From: JANQTF01 sp036835375
Lineage (GTDB): Bacteria > Bacteroidota > Bacteroidia > J057
Reading direction: 5' to 3'
DNA: 10,895 bases
Assembly (NCBI GenBank): GCA_036835375.1
Contig: DAITMB010000153.1
Coordinates: forward strand, 1 to 10,895
How positions within the stretch are numbered: position 1 is the stretch's first letter; each line of letters starts with the position of its first letter. The notes below the pieces were generated by a model. That model was not told where the DNA came from, made no database searches, and was given only the letters and a program-made list of their open reading frames with translations. The position numbers and the translations under genes were made by a program. Shown in pieces: positions 1 through 7,483 of this stretch.

Positions 1-40
1 GCGGGTGCTCAAGACAGGCAGTGCGGGCGCTCAGCGACCG

Positions 41-68
41 CAAAACTCAAAACTCAAAACTCAAAACT
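41..68. repeat. Heptanucleotide tandem repeat (CAAAACT)x4
   Basis: Four exact head-to-tail copies of CAAAACT are followed by a decayed copy (CTAAACC, 69-75). The array starts about 15 bases past the stop codon of the debranching enzyme, so on that gene's strand it reads as AGTTTTG repeats in the 3' region. No gene is seen at 1-82. A pair of similar 10-base blocks (GCGGGTGCTC at 1-10, GCGGGCGCTC at 23-32) also lies there. A simple-sequence repeat prone to slippage is the plain reading; no function is evident. Confidence 0.85.
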
Positions 69-82
69 CTAAACCCAAGACC

Positions 83-2233
83 CTACCTCCCCTCAATCAC
101 CGTGAGCTTAGGTTCATGGGGATGAAGTCGCCCCGGCAGGGGATGTCGATAGGGAATTCGCTCCGGAAGGGGATTGCGCGTCAAAGGCTCGCCAATGCTC
201 AGTTGATATTGATCAATCACACGCAGAGGTTCTGCAATTCCCCAAGCTTGCGCATAACAGCCACGGGGCGTATGAGGGGCATTTCCGTCAAATACTTCAG
301 AGATGGAGCCCATGCCTGCCTGGTACAAGTGAGGGATCAAGGCCTGAATCACCGCCCCAGCCTGTTGACGGCCCGTTTCGCCACGAACTTGGACGAGGGC
401 ATCGATAAAGGGCCCGAGCAACCAAGACCAGACGGTTCCCTGATGATAAGCACCGTCGCGGGCATATCGGTCACCGCGATACACCCCAATGTAGTGAGGA
501 TCTGAAGGGGAAAGGCTACGGAGACCCACAGGCGTGTAAAGATCGGCCTCGACCTTATGCAAGGTAGCCTCAGCTTTGCGTTGAGAGAGGAGCTGGAAGG
601 GAAGGCTGAGGGCAAATAGCTGGTTAGGACGCACAGAAGCATCTATTCCCTGCGAAGAGACATTGTCGAAAAGGCAATTCAGTTCAGGATTCCAAAAAGT
701 ATCTACAAAAGATTTTTTGATATCACGAGCTTTCGCTGCGACCACGAGACCTAGCTCTGGATCGCCGACAAGCTTGAGAAAATAAGCAAAGATTCGCCAG
801 GCATTGTACCATAAGGCATTGATCTCGACACATTTACCGTGACGTGGCGTGACGACCCAATCGCCCACCTTGGCATCCATCCATGTGAGCTGCACCCCAT
901 GTTCCCCTCCAGTGAGCAGCCCATCCTCGGTCATTTTTATGCCGAATCGCGTTCCCTGTACATGTGCATCAATGATGCGTGAAAGGCTTGGAAGGAGTTC
1001 GTCCTTAGCGAATTCCCGATCCCCCGTTTTTTTGACATACTGATAAGCAGCGACAAACATCCACAGGCTGGCGTCAATGGTATTGTATTCCGGTGCTGCA
1101 CCATCGTCGGGAAAGCGGTTGGGGATCATACCCTCCGAAATATGACGGCAAAATTCCTTCAAGATATCCTTGGCTACTTCTGGCCGCCCCGTGGCGAGAC
1201 ACAAGCCCGGCAGAGAAATCATGGTGTCTCGACCCCAGTCCGTGAACCAGGGATAACCTGCGATGATGGTGTGGTGCCCATCGCCGCGTCGCACAATGAA
1301 TTGGTCGGCGGCTGTGGCCAGTCGTTGGGACCAACCCGTAGGCAAGCCCGACTGCTGAGCCAGTGACCTGCGGCGCATCAATTCACGCTCAAGGAGAGAT
1401 TCCGCTCCCTCTTCCACCGGTCCATGGGCGGAAATCACCAAGCCCCATTTTTGCCCTTGCCGAAGAGTAACATGAAATTGGCCGTATGTGAAAAGGTCTT
1501 CTACTGATTCCATTCCCCTAGCCTCTTCCTCTGGGTAGGCAAATCGGTAATACCAACTGGGCTCATGGGTATAACCCGCTCCTTCCATAGTCAGAAACAG
1601 CTCGTTGCCATCGTTGTAGGGGCTGGCATGCCAGTGCTTTCCATCCCAGCGGGCTTCGGGGCGAATGTCTGGGTTGGCGAAGGTGAGATCGTGAATATTG
1701 CGGGGAGACAAGAGCGGTCGCAAGTCGAGGGTCACTTCACCGGGAGCTTCCAACACCTCATAGAGGATCACCGTCGCGTCCATGCCGTGTGGCATGGCCA
1801 GGGTTTTGCGGAGCTTCACGCCTTGTACCTGATATTCCCAGGAAGGAAACCAGCCTTGTTGAAAACCACTGAGAAAAATGTACCCTCTCGGATAAATGGC
1901 TCCTTCAAATTTGACTGTACTCAGTTCCCACTTTTCATCACCGATTCGCAGGGTCTCGTCCAGGCGTGAGAGCAGCACTTGGCGATCTACAGGAGGCTTC
2001 CGGGCGCTGATGAGCAAGCCGTGATACCGCCGGGTGTTGGTACCCAAGACCGTGGAACTGGCATAACCACCCAGTCCATTGGTCTCAAGCCATTCGTAGC
2101 CGATGGCAGCATCAAATCGATGGAGCAGGGTCGATGAGAGATGGGCTGATGTCATGGCAATAAAAATCCGAAGGCAGTCGGAATTGGGAAATGATTCATT
2201 GAAAGATAACGGATGACTTTTCGCATGGTTCAC
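83..2233 (-). CDS. Glycogen debranching enzyme, amylo-alpha-1,6-glucosidase (GH133-type)
   Basis: Predicted cytoplasmic enzyme that hydrolyses alpha-1,6-linked glucose at glycogen branch stubs. Of 716 residues, about 40-290 form the N-terminal glycogen-debranching domain (WLETNGLGGYASST at 48-61, then TRRYHG). About 300-675 form the (alpha/alpha)6 catalytic domain, with the family hallmarks GYPWFTDWGRDTM (326-338), NTIDASLW (384-391), TWMDAK (450-455), VEINALWYNAW (469-479), AYHQGTVW (595-602) and RGCYAQAW (657-664). There is no GH13 4-alpha-glucanotransferase domain, so this is the short archaeal/bacterial form rather than the eukaryotic bifunctional enzyme. The start at 2233 follows a G-rich stretch and a promoter-like TACATTTT about 50 bases upstream. 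Conserved similarity begins only near residue 38, so the second ATG at 2155 is a real alternative. No other glycogen genes are in view. Confidence 0.95.
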   Translation of the reverse strand: MNHAKSHPLSFNESFPNSDCLRIFIAMTSAHLSSTLLHRFDAAIGYEWLETNGLGGYASSTVLGTNTRRYHGLLISARKPPVDRQVLLSRLDETLRIGDEKWELSTVKFEGAIYPRGYIFLSGFQQGWFPSWEYQVQGVKLRKTLAMPHGMDATVILYEVLEAPGEVTLDLRPLLSPRNIHDLTFANPDIRPEARWDGKHWHASPYNDGNELFLTMEGAGYTHEPSWYYRFAYPEEEARGMESVEDLFTYGQFHVTLRQGQKWGLVISAHGPVEEGAESLLERELMRRRSLAQQSGLPTGWSQRLATAADQFIVRRGDGHHTIIAGYPWFTDWGRDTMISLPGLCLATGRPEVAKDILKEFCRHISEGMIPNRFPDDGAAPEYNTIDASLWMFVAAYQYVKKTGDREFAKDELLPSLSRIIDAHVQGTRFGIKMTEDGLLTGGEHGVQLTWMDAKVGDWVVTPRHGKCVEINALWYNAWRIFAYFLKLVGDPELGLVVAAKARDIKKSFVDTFWNPELNCLFDNVSSQGIDASVRPNQLFALSLPFQLLSQRKAEATLHKVEADLYTPVGLRSLSPSDPHYIGVYRGDRYARDGAYHQGTVWSWLLGPFIDALVQVRGETGRQQAGAVIQALIPHLYQAGMGSISEVFDGNAPHTPRGCYAQAWGIAEPLRVIDQYQLSIGEPLTRNPLPERIPYRHPLPGRLHPHEPKLTVIEGR

Positions 2234-2279
2234 CCCGCCGATGTAACAGCCGGGATAACATCGGGAAAATTCTTAACGA

Positions 2280-2287
2280 AAAATGTA
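2280..2287 (-). promoter_or_regulatory. Candidate -7 element for the debranching enzyme gene
   Basis: On the minus strand this reads TACATTTT, seven of eight positions of the Bacteroidota TAnnTTTG consensus. It would place transcription about 40 bases before the ATG at 2233. No clear -33 box was found, so support is weak. Confidence 0.25.
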
Positions 2288-2621
2288 GGATGGAACACGC
2301 GGAAACGGTGACAGGCTTTATCCTTCCTCATTCACTTGCCAAATAAGGCATAGGACGCCACAACGTTACACTTCCATTTGAGAATCTCCTACAACTCTGA
2401 AAAAATACCACAGGCGGGTGTAAAAGCACTTTTTTTGGAATTATTTCAGGTCTTTTTCTCTTACAGCGGGAATGTCCAGCATTCATGTAGCCATGAGCGA
2501 TAGCAACAATATCTATTCTGCGACAAAAGCTAGGAAAACATTACACAAAGACAATCTTTCTGGGAAAGAAGGAATTACACGGAGCCGGGCAAGCGTATGA
2601 ACACAAGTCTCTTACCCCTCC
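2288..2621. other. Gene-free spacer between debranching enzyme and serine hydrolase genes
   Basis: No open frame with protein-like content was found on either strand. The stretch is AT-rich with several T and A runs. The only structure noted is a small inverted repeat (TCTTTC at 2555-2560, GAAAGA at 2564-2569), which lies about 55 bases downstream of the serine hydrolase stop on its own strand and could be a weak terminator. It carries no proper T-tract. Confidence 0.5.
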
Positions 2622-3815
2622 TTATCTCCAATCATTGAGAAGATAAAAGGCATCCCAAAAATTGACTGGCTGGTTGGGGTTGTCACGGTTGCTGAGCACG
2701 ATCACGGTTTGGTCCGCTTGCAAATCTCTGATGAAAGCAGTGCGGTAGCCTCGCCACCAACCAAAATGATAGGCAAGGCCCAGCCAGTGTTCTTTCATGC
2801 GAACTCCCAGTCCATAGGTGCGGCCCGGACCTGTTTTTACGATGGGTTCGTAGGATTTAGCCAAAGTACCAGGGTTCAGCACACGACCTTCGGCCAGTGC
2901 CCGGTCAAATTTGTATAGGTCAATCACGGTTGAGTGCAAGCCTTTGTCGCCATAGACACCGTCGAGATAATCCCCTTCGGCGGGGCGATACCGCGATCCT
3001 AGCTTCCGGTAACCGATGGTATGATTGGGTTTTTCTACGCGTTCTTCGTGGTTACAAAAGTAGGTTTGGGTCATACCCAAAGGAGCAAAAACCCGGGTGC
3101 TGAGGTATTCCTCAAAAGGCATCTGCACCAGGTATTCGACCAAGGCCGATAGGATCACATAGTTGGTATTGTTGTAGTCAAATTCAGCTCCAGGCGAAAA
3201 AAACAAGCGCGGGCGCTGATTCAAGTAAAGATTGAGCACATCGTCATAACTCATCATGTTGCCCGGACTCCACACATTGCGGGTGAGACCATCATACCTT
3301 GGCAAGCCGCTCTGGTGGGTGAGTAAGTGGCGAACGGTCATCTCAGGGTAGGGCCAAGCGGGCATGTGTTCAGTCACCTTATCTTCGAAATTGAGTCGCT
3401 TTTCGTCCACCAGCATCATGATGGCCGTCGCGGTGAACATCTTGGTGACAGAGGCCAACTGAAAGACAGAATGAAGCGAAAGCGTGTCTTTGGTCGTGGC
3501 ATTAGCGTACCCATATGCGCCAGAATGTACGATTTTCCCCTCTTTGGCCACAATCATTGTTCCTGAAAACCCGCGATCTCGGCGCCATCGTTGTGCGAGC
3601 TTGTCAAACTCGGGGTCGAAGACATCCCAAGAGCCCGGCACGATCAAGGCGGTGTCGATGTGTTGTGGAAACAGCTGATTCGAGAAAATTTTCTCTTCCT
3701 GAGAGGCTTGCTGAGGAAATTCCAGCGTTCCTTCAGAATAGGCAGGCAATACAAGGAAAGTCCCCCCCAGCAAAGGGAGACCGATGACCAAGACGATGAG
3801 AACGACTTTTCGCAT
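2622..3815 (-). CDS. Exported serine hydrolase, class C beta-lactamase/DD-peptidase fold
   Basis: A 397-residue member of the beta-lactamase-related (PF00144) serine hydrolases, expected outside the cytoplasmic membrane. Visible catalytic motifs are SVTK (122-125, nucleophile Ser122 and Lys125), YNN (214-216) and HFG (350-352) in place of the KTG box. I chose the ATG at 3815 because it opens a signal sequence: Met-Arg-Lys, a hydrophobic run of about 20 residues, then an AYS cleavage-like end near 25-27. The frame extends to an ATG at 3914, but those 33 residues would bury the signal peptide and are not family-like. Known members include D-aminopeptidases, DD-carboxypeptidases and esterases; substrate cannot be told from sequence. 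Nothing here indicates antibiotic resistance. Its spacers to both neighbours suggest it is transcribed alone. Confidence 0.9.
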   Translation of the reverse strand: MRKVVLIVLVIGLPLLGGTFLVLPAYSEGTLEFPQQASQEEKIFSNQLFPQHIDTALIVPGSWDVFDPEFDKLAQRWRRDRGFSGTMIVAKEGKIVHSGAYGYANATTKDTLSLHSVFQLASVTKMFTATAIMMLVDEKRLNFEDKVTEHMPAWPYPEMTVRHLLTHQSGLPRYDGLTRNVWSPGNMMSYDDVLNLYLNQRPRLFFSPGAEFDYNNTNYVILSALVEYLVQMPFEEYLSTRVFAPLGMTQTYFCNHEERVEKPNHTIGYRKLGSRYRPAEGDYLDGVYGDKGLHSTVIDLYKFDRALAEGRVLNPGTLAKSYEPIVKTGPGRTYGLGVRMKEHWLGLAYHFGWWRGYRTAFIRDLQADQTVIVLSNRDNPNQPVNFWDAFYLLNDWR

Positions 3816-4081
3816 ATCAATGTGGAGGGAGATCTGCTGCAAGAACAAGCCATTCGGAGCAAATTCTATGACAAAATCACAAAAATGTTGCTTTGACAAA
3901 ATGCGTGACTCCATGCGTGCTGCCGAACGAAGCTCATAATTTAAATACCAGAATGGAGAAAAACGCCGAATTGAATCCTTCGATTGGATGTTTTACCGCT
4001 TCGTGGCAGCTACTTTTCTGCAACAGGTACAACTTTTGTTGATCCCTTTTCCCGGTGGTTTGCACGATTCCATATCACATC

Positions 4082-5221
4082 TTACTGCCCTTTTTGATAG
4101 CGGACCCAGCCAAGAAAGAGGCACCAATTCATCATCAAAAAGTAGAAAGGCCCGAAGAAGGCTTTGATACGATGGATTCGTCGTTCCATCCACCAGCCGA
4201 TGCCGCCCGCAGTGTAGAATAGTCCCTGTGCAAATGCCAGCCATACATATATGCCACCCAACTTCCATGCTAACAAGGGAGCCAGCACAAGCAATATCGC
4301 CAAGCCGACAGGCGCGAGCGTCCACCGCAGCGCCAGATGGGAGATGAACTGGAAGCTGAGTTTGCCATATTTGAACAAGTTGAAGAGGTCCCGCAAGTGA
4401 CTCAGTGCTTGAAAAGTGCCCGCACTGATGCGCACTTTTCGCTTCATCTCCTCGGAGATCGAAAGGCAGGCGGGCTCCATCGCATAGGCTTCCGGCTCAT
4501 AGGCGATCACATAGCCCTCCCGGGCAATCGACATCGTCATGATAAAATCTTCGATGACCGAATCGGGCGTCACCGGCTCGTAGAGTTGCCGACGAATGGC
4601 ATATAGTTCGCCTACCGAACCCACCGCAGAGAACCACTCGCTGTCCCACTGCTTGAGTTTGGACTCCATGCGCCAACACAGGCTCTCTCCTACAGCACTG
4701 TCACTGTCCTGCGGGTGAGCAAGTATGTGCTTTTCTCCCACGACCGCTCCCACCGCTGGGCTCTCAAAGTGTCGCACTATGTTTTTGATCGCATCGTGAT
4801 TGAGCAGGGTATTCGCATCCGAAAACACCACGACGGGAGAAGTAATCGTCGCCATTGCTTGATGAATCGCTGAGATTGTACCGCGACGCGCAGGCTCATA
4901 CAAGTAGCGAACACCGGCATATTTTGCCGCAATCTCGGCTGTCTCGCCAACAGAACCATCGGCGATCAGCACAAGGCGCATTTTGCCAGGCGGATAGTCG
5001 AGGGAAAAACTATTGCGAATCTTCCTCTCGATTTCATCAGACTCGTTATATGCAGCAATCAGATGCGTCACTTCCGGCCAGGAATCGGGCTGGGGCAACT
5101 GCATTTTCCCTTTTGTGATTCGCTTCCAAGTCACTAAGCCATACATTAACATTCCATAACCGATGTAGCCGTAGAATATCACAGCGAGGAAAAACCAAAA
5201 TAAAAAAAGGAGAAACGTCAT
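4082..5221 (-). CDS. Membrane-anchored glycosyltransferase, family 2
   Basis: A 379-residue inner-membrane GT2 enzyme. One membrane segment (2-30) precedes a cytoplasmic GT-A domain (about 50-280), followed by two or three C-terminal membrane segments (about 298-318, 324-342, 355-370). Catalytic signatures are the nucleotide-sugar site AYNES (57-61), IADGS with Asp88, the metal-binding SDAN (134-137) and the catalytic-base motif ED (224-225) followed by YEPEAYAME. Hyaluronan, cellulose and poly-GlcNAc synthases normally carry Q/RxxRW here; this protein has RKVRISAG (261-268), as in many exopolysaccharide GT2 enzymes. It probably transfers sugars to a lipid carrier or polymer at the membrane, but donor and acceptor are unknown. 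It is divergent from the sulfur genes and isolated from other envelope genes in the window. Confidence 0.92.
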   Translation of the reverse strand: MTFLLFLFWFFLAVIFYGYIGYGMLMYGLVTWKRITKGKMQLPQPDSWPEVTHLIAAYNESDEIERKIRNSFSLDYPPGKMRLVLIADGSVGETAEIAAKYAGVRYLYEPARRGTISAIHQAMATITSPVVVFSDANTLLNHDAIKNIVRHFESPAVGAVVGEKHILAHPQDSDSAVGESLCWRMESKLKQWDSEWFSAVGSVGELYAIRRQLYEPVTPDSVIEDFIMTMSIAREGYVIAYEPEAYAMEPACLSISEEMKRKVRISAGTFQALSHLRDLFNLFKYGKLSFQFISHLALRWTLAPVGLAILLVLAPLLAWKLGGIYVWLAFAQGLFYTAGGIGWWMERRIHRIKAFFGPFYFLMMNWCLFLGWVRYQKGQ

Positions 5222-5286
5222 GGTTGTGGCGACGATGAAGACGGAAGAACGATCTTTTCGAATCAGAACAATGAGAAGTCAGGAGA

Positions 5287-5315
5287 CAATAGTACCACGA
5301 TTGTATGGTTCAAAA
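5287..5315 (-). promoter_or_regulatory. Candidate promoter for the glycosyltransferase gene
   Basis: On the minus strand TTTTG (5315-5311) is followed after 16 bases by TACTATTG (5294-5287), which matches the Bacteroidota -7 consensus TAnnTTTG at seven of eight positions. The spacing is slightly short. It would give a leader of about 60 bases before the ATG at 5221. The rest of the divergent region 5316-5530 shows nothing else recognisable. Confidence 0.3.
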
Positions 5316-5530
5316 CAGAATCATGTAGGCTTCAGATCGAATCTGTCTAAGTCTTTAAGTTAGGAATCAGCGAACCCAGAAGGTTTTAAGAATAGGGGAA
5401 TCAGCCGCTAACAGATGAAGCTCCCACTCGCTAAAAGCATGAAGGCTACTCCTGGGGGTGTGAAATGTGGCTTCGAAGCAAATCGATCGAAACCAAGAGA
5501 GTTTTTTTTCGTTCCCACACAAATTAAAGT

Positions 5531-5560
5531 TTTCTAATATTAGAATGTTCTCTACATTTG
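5531..5560 (+). promoter_or_regulatory. Bacteroidota-type promoter for the sulfur gene block
   Basis: TACATTTG at 5553-5560 is an exact match to the TAnnTTTG -7 element. TTTC at 5531-5534 is one base away from the -33 TTTG box and sits 18 bases upstream, close to the expected spacing. Transcription would begin near 5567, about 38 bases before the ATG at 5605, which also argues against the in-frame upstream ATGs at 5467 and 5545. Confidence 0.55.
5532..5545. promoter_or_regulatory. Palindromic operator candidate overlapping the promoter
   Basis: TTCTAATATTAGAA is a perfect 14-base palindrome. With flanking bases it reads TTTC-N8-GAAT (5531-5546), seven of eight fixed positions of the ATTC-N8-GAAT site described for SqrR, an ArsR-family persulfide-responsive repressor. 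It covers the -33 region and part of the spacer of the promoter candidate, the usual place for a repressor. No ArsR, CsoR or Crp/Fnr-type gene is in the window, so the regulator is inferred to be elsewhere. Confidence 0.5.
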
Positions 5561-5604
5561 AAACCGAAACACCTTCCCCTCATACTTCAACTGTTCATGA
5601 CCAT

Positions 5605-6954
5605 ATGAAAATCGAGCAATTTTACGACAAAGGACTGGCCCACGCCTCCTATGCGATTGAGCACGACGGCAAAGTAGCCGTGATTGATCCCTCACGTGAC
5701 CCACAGCCCTACCTGGACTTCGCGAAGTCTCGCGACGCCCAGATTGTCGCTGTGATTGAGACGCATCCTCACGCGGATTTTGTAAGTTCGCATTTGGACC
5801 TGCACGAGTTGACAGGAGCCACCATCTACACCAGTAAACTTGTCGGGGCGGACTACCCACACGAAGCCTTCGACGAGGGCGACAAAATTGCCTTGGGCGG
5901 AGTGACACTGGCCAGCATGAACACCCCTGGACACTCGCCCGACTCGATCAGCATCGTGCTGATGGACGAAAAAGGGCGTGAACATGCCGTATTTACTGGC
6001 GATACGCTTTTCATCGGCGACGTGGGACGCCCGGATCTTCGTGAAAATGCCGGGAGTATCAAGGCTCAGCGTCGCGAGTTGGCTCAGCAGATGTATCACT
6101 CCACGCGGGAAAAGCTCATGCTTCTTCCAGCAGACGTGCTCGTGTATCCCGCTCACGGAGCTGGCTCTCTTTGTGGAAAAAATCTTAGCGATGACACTGT
6201 GAGCACCATTGGCCGGGAGCTTCGGGAAAATTACGCGCTTCAGCCCATGGACAAAGAAACCTTTGTAGAGGTGTTGCTTGAGGGGCAGCCATTCATTCCC
6301 AAGTATTTTGGATTCAATGTCGGCATTAACAAAAGAGGAGCCAGTTCCTACGAAGAATCTGTCGCTGCGGTCGCTCGCCCAGCCATTGGCACCAGCCCTG
6401 AGCCCGGGGTGTTGTTGATCGATACGCGTCCCGAGGACCAGTTCAAGGCGGGGCATCTTCCCGGCGCGATCAACCTCATGGATGGCGGAAAATTCGAGAC
6501 CTGGCTAGGTTCCATCGTAGGTCCGGAAGAGCGCTATTACCTCATCGCACAAGATGAAGAGAGCCGCGAATCGGTGATTCGGAAAGCTGCCAAAATTGGT
6601 TACGAAGGAGGTATCGTTGCTGCCTTGCTCCCCCCTCCCTACATGATGGGTCTCAGCCCCATCCTTGACGTGCCTTCTTTCGCAGAACATCCTCAGGCAT
6701 TTACTGTAGTGGACATCCGCAATTCGGGTGAGTTTGCAGAGGGGAAATTATTTGCCCATTCGATCAACCTCCCGCTTTCTGAGTTGCGTGAGCGGGCGCA
6801 CGAGATCCCTACGCACAAGCCGATTGTTGTACATTGTGCCGGAGGATACCGTTCGGCAGCGGGATCTTCGATCGTGAATGCGGCCCTTGGCCAGCATCAG
6901 ACTGTATTTGACTTGAGCTTCGCCGTGGAAAATTTCCAACCTGTGAGCCTTTAG
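5605..6954 (+). CDS. Persulfide dioxygenase-rhodanese protein, CstB-like (MBL fold)
   Basis: Predicted cytoplasmic non-haem iron enzyme that oxidises low-molecular-weight persulfide to sulfite and can pass sulfane sulfur on to form thiosulfate. Residues 1-245 are a metallo-beta-lactamase/ETHE1-type domain: THPHAD (53-58), His110 in TPGHS, Asp133 in FTGDT, and His184 in YPAHG. Phe59 replaces the last His of HxHxDH, which fits a single iron site. Residues 265-345 are a rhodanese fold without the catalytic cysteine (LIAQDEES at the loop). Residues 362-449 are a second rhodanese with the active loop CAGGYRS and Cys411. The 449-residue length and domain order match Staphylococcus CstB (about 444). 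The start at 5605 gives the usual MKIEQFY beginning; upstream in-frame codons to 5467 are low-complexity and cross the promoter. It is first in the sulfur block. Confidence 0.93.
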   Translation: MKIEQFYDKGLAHASYAIEHDGKVAVIDPSRDPQPYLDFAKSRDAQIVAVIETHPHADFVSSHLDLHELTGATIYTSKLVGADYPHEAFDEGDKIALGGVTLASMNTPGHSPDSISIVLMDEKGREHAVFTGDTLFIGDVGRPDLRENAGSIKAQRRELAQQMYHSTREKLMLLPADVLVYPAHGAGSLCGKNLSDDTVSTIGRELRENYALQPMDKETFVEVLLEGQPFIPKYFGFNVGINKRGASSYEESVAAVARPAIGTSPEPGVLLIDTRPEDQFKAGHLPGAINLMDGGKFETWLGSIVGPEERYYLIAQDEESRESVIRKAAKIGYEGGIVAALLPPPYMMGLSPILDVPSFAEHPQAFTVVDIRNSGEFAEGKLFAHSINLPLSELRERAHEIPTHKPIVVHCAGGYRSAAGSSIVNAALGQHQTVFDLSFAVENFQPVSL

Positions 6955-6994
6955 TGGGTAGATTTCGAACTGCTTCAAGTTCATGGTATAAGAC

Positions 6995-7036
6995 AGGATA
7001 GGGGGAGGAAGGCCAATTCGCTTTCTCCTCTATTCT
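6995..7036 (+). terminator. Long hairpin after the persulfide dioxygenase gene
   Basis: Left arm 6995-7011 and right arm 7021-7036 can form about 16 pairs with a few G-U pairs and one bulged G, closing a loop of about 9 bases. It begins 41 bases after the stop codon. No T-tract follows, so it may be a terminator of the kind seen in Bacteroidota, a 3'-end stabiliser or an attenuator. Confidence 0.5.
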
Positions 7037-7094
7037 CGGACCCCAGCACAAAGCGTCGTTGCTTAATGCTCCTAATCAAATCGGTCTTCATTGA

Positions 7095-7120
7095 GAAGCG
7101 GGACAAAAATCTCCCGCTTC
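7095..7120 (+). terminator. Perfect 9-bp hairpin upstream of thioredoxin
   Basis: GAAGCGGGA (7095-7103) and TCCCGCTTC (7112-7120) form a perfect GC-rich stem around the loop CAAAAATC. It ends 48 bases before the thioredoxin ATG and lacks a downstream T-tract. It is the second hairpin in this 214-base spacer and may reduce read-through or mark an RNA processing point. Confidence 0.5.
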
Positions 7121-7168
7121 CTGATTGATCCGTACCCCTGAAAGCACAGATTTATTCATTGTAAAATT

Positions 7169-7483
7169 ATGACCACAGAAAAAGTTTCATTTCAAGACTT
7201 GATCCAATCAGAGAAACCCGTTTTGGTGGATTTCTTTGCCACTTGGTGTGGACCTTGTCAGGCCATGACCCCTATTCTTAAAGAAGTCGCTGGAGAATTG
7301 AAGGACGACGTACGCATCATCAAGATTGACGTCGATCGCAATCCAGCCATTGCCAGCCAGTACCAGATCCGCGGCGTGCCGACTTTTATGCTGTTCAAGG
7401 AAGGAAAAATGCTGTGGCAGCAATCAGGCATGATTTCTAAAGGACAACTGAAGCAAGTCATTCAATCCCATCAATCTGCATGA
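7169..7483 (+). CDS. trxA: Thioredoxin
   Basis: A 104-residue single-domain thioredoxin, the usual length of the family, with no signal peptide and therefore cytoplasmic. The redox site is WCGPC (26-30; Cys27, Cys30), with the following conserved Asp in the beta-strand KIDVD and the cis-proline at 71 in GVPTF. It reduces disulfides with electrons from thioredoxin reductase, and thioredoxins are also known to reduce protein persulfides and thiosulfonates. Its place between a persulfide dioxygenase and a YeeE/YedE transporter suggests a dedicated role in sulfane-sulfur handling rather than general redox balance; that is inference. Its stop overlaps the start of the next gene by ATGA, indicating translational coupling. 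The symbol is by family, and the genome may hold another housekeeping copy. Confidence 0.95.
   Translation: MTTEKVSFQDLIQSEKPVLVDFFATWCGPCQAMTPILKEVAGELKDDVRIIKIDVDRNPAIASQYQIRGVPTFMLFKEGKMLWQQSGMISKGQLKQVIQSHQSA

Noticed and set aside
5..505. Plus-strand open frame of 166 codons
   Set aside because: It is antisense to the conserved C-terminal part of the debranching enzyme, begins inside the heptanucleotide repeat region and has no recognisable motif.
2622..3815. Beta-lactamase fold read as an antibiotic resistance gene
   Set aside because: HFG replaces the KTG box and the length and context fit the broad serine hydrolase family; no resistance context is present.
5467..5604. N-terminal extension of the persulfide dioxygenase from the ATG at 5467
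   Set aside because: The extra 46 codons overlap the promoter and palindrome and have no similarity to the family, which starts at MKIEQFY.
5692..6456. Minus-strand open frame of 254 codons
   Set aside because: It lies opposite the catalytic MBL domain of the persulfide dioxygenase, whose frame carries all expected motifs; the antisense product looks random.
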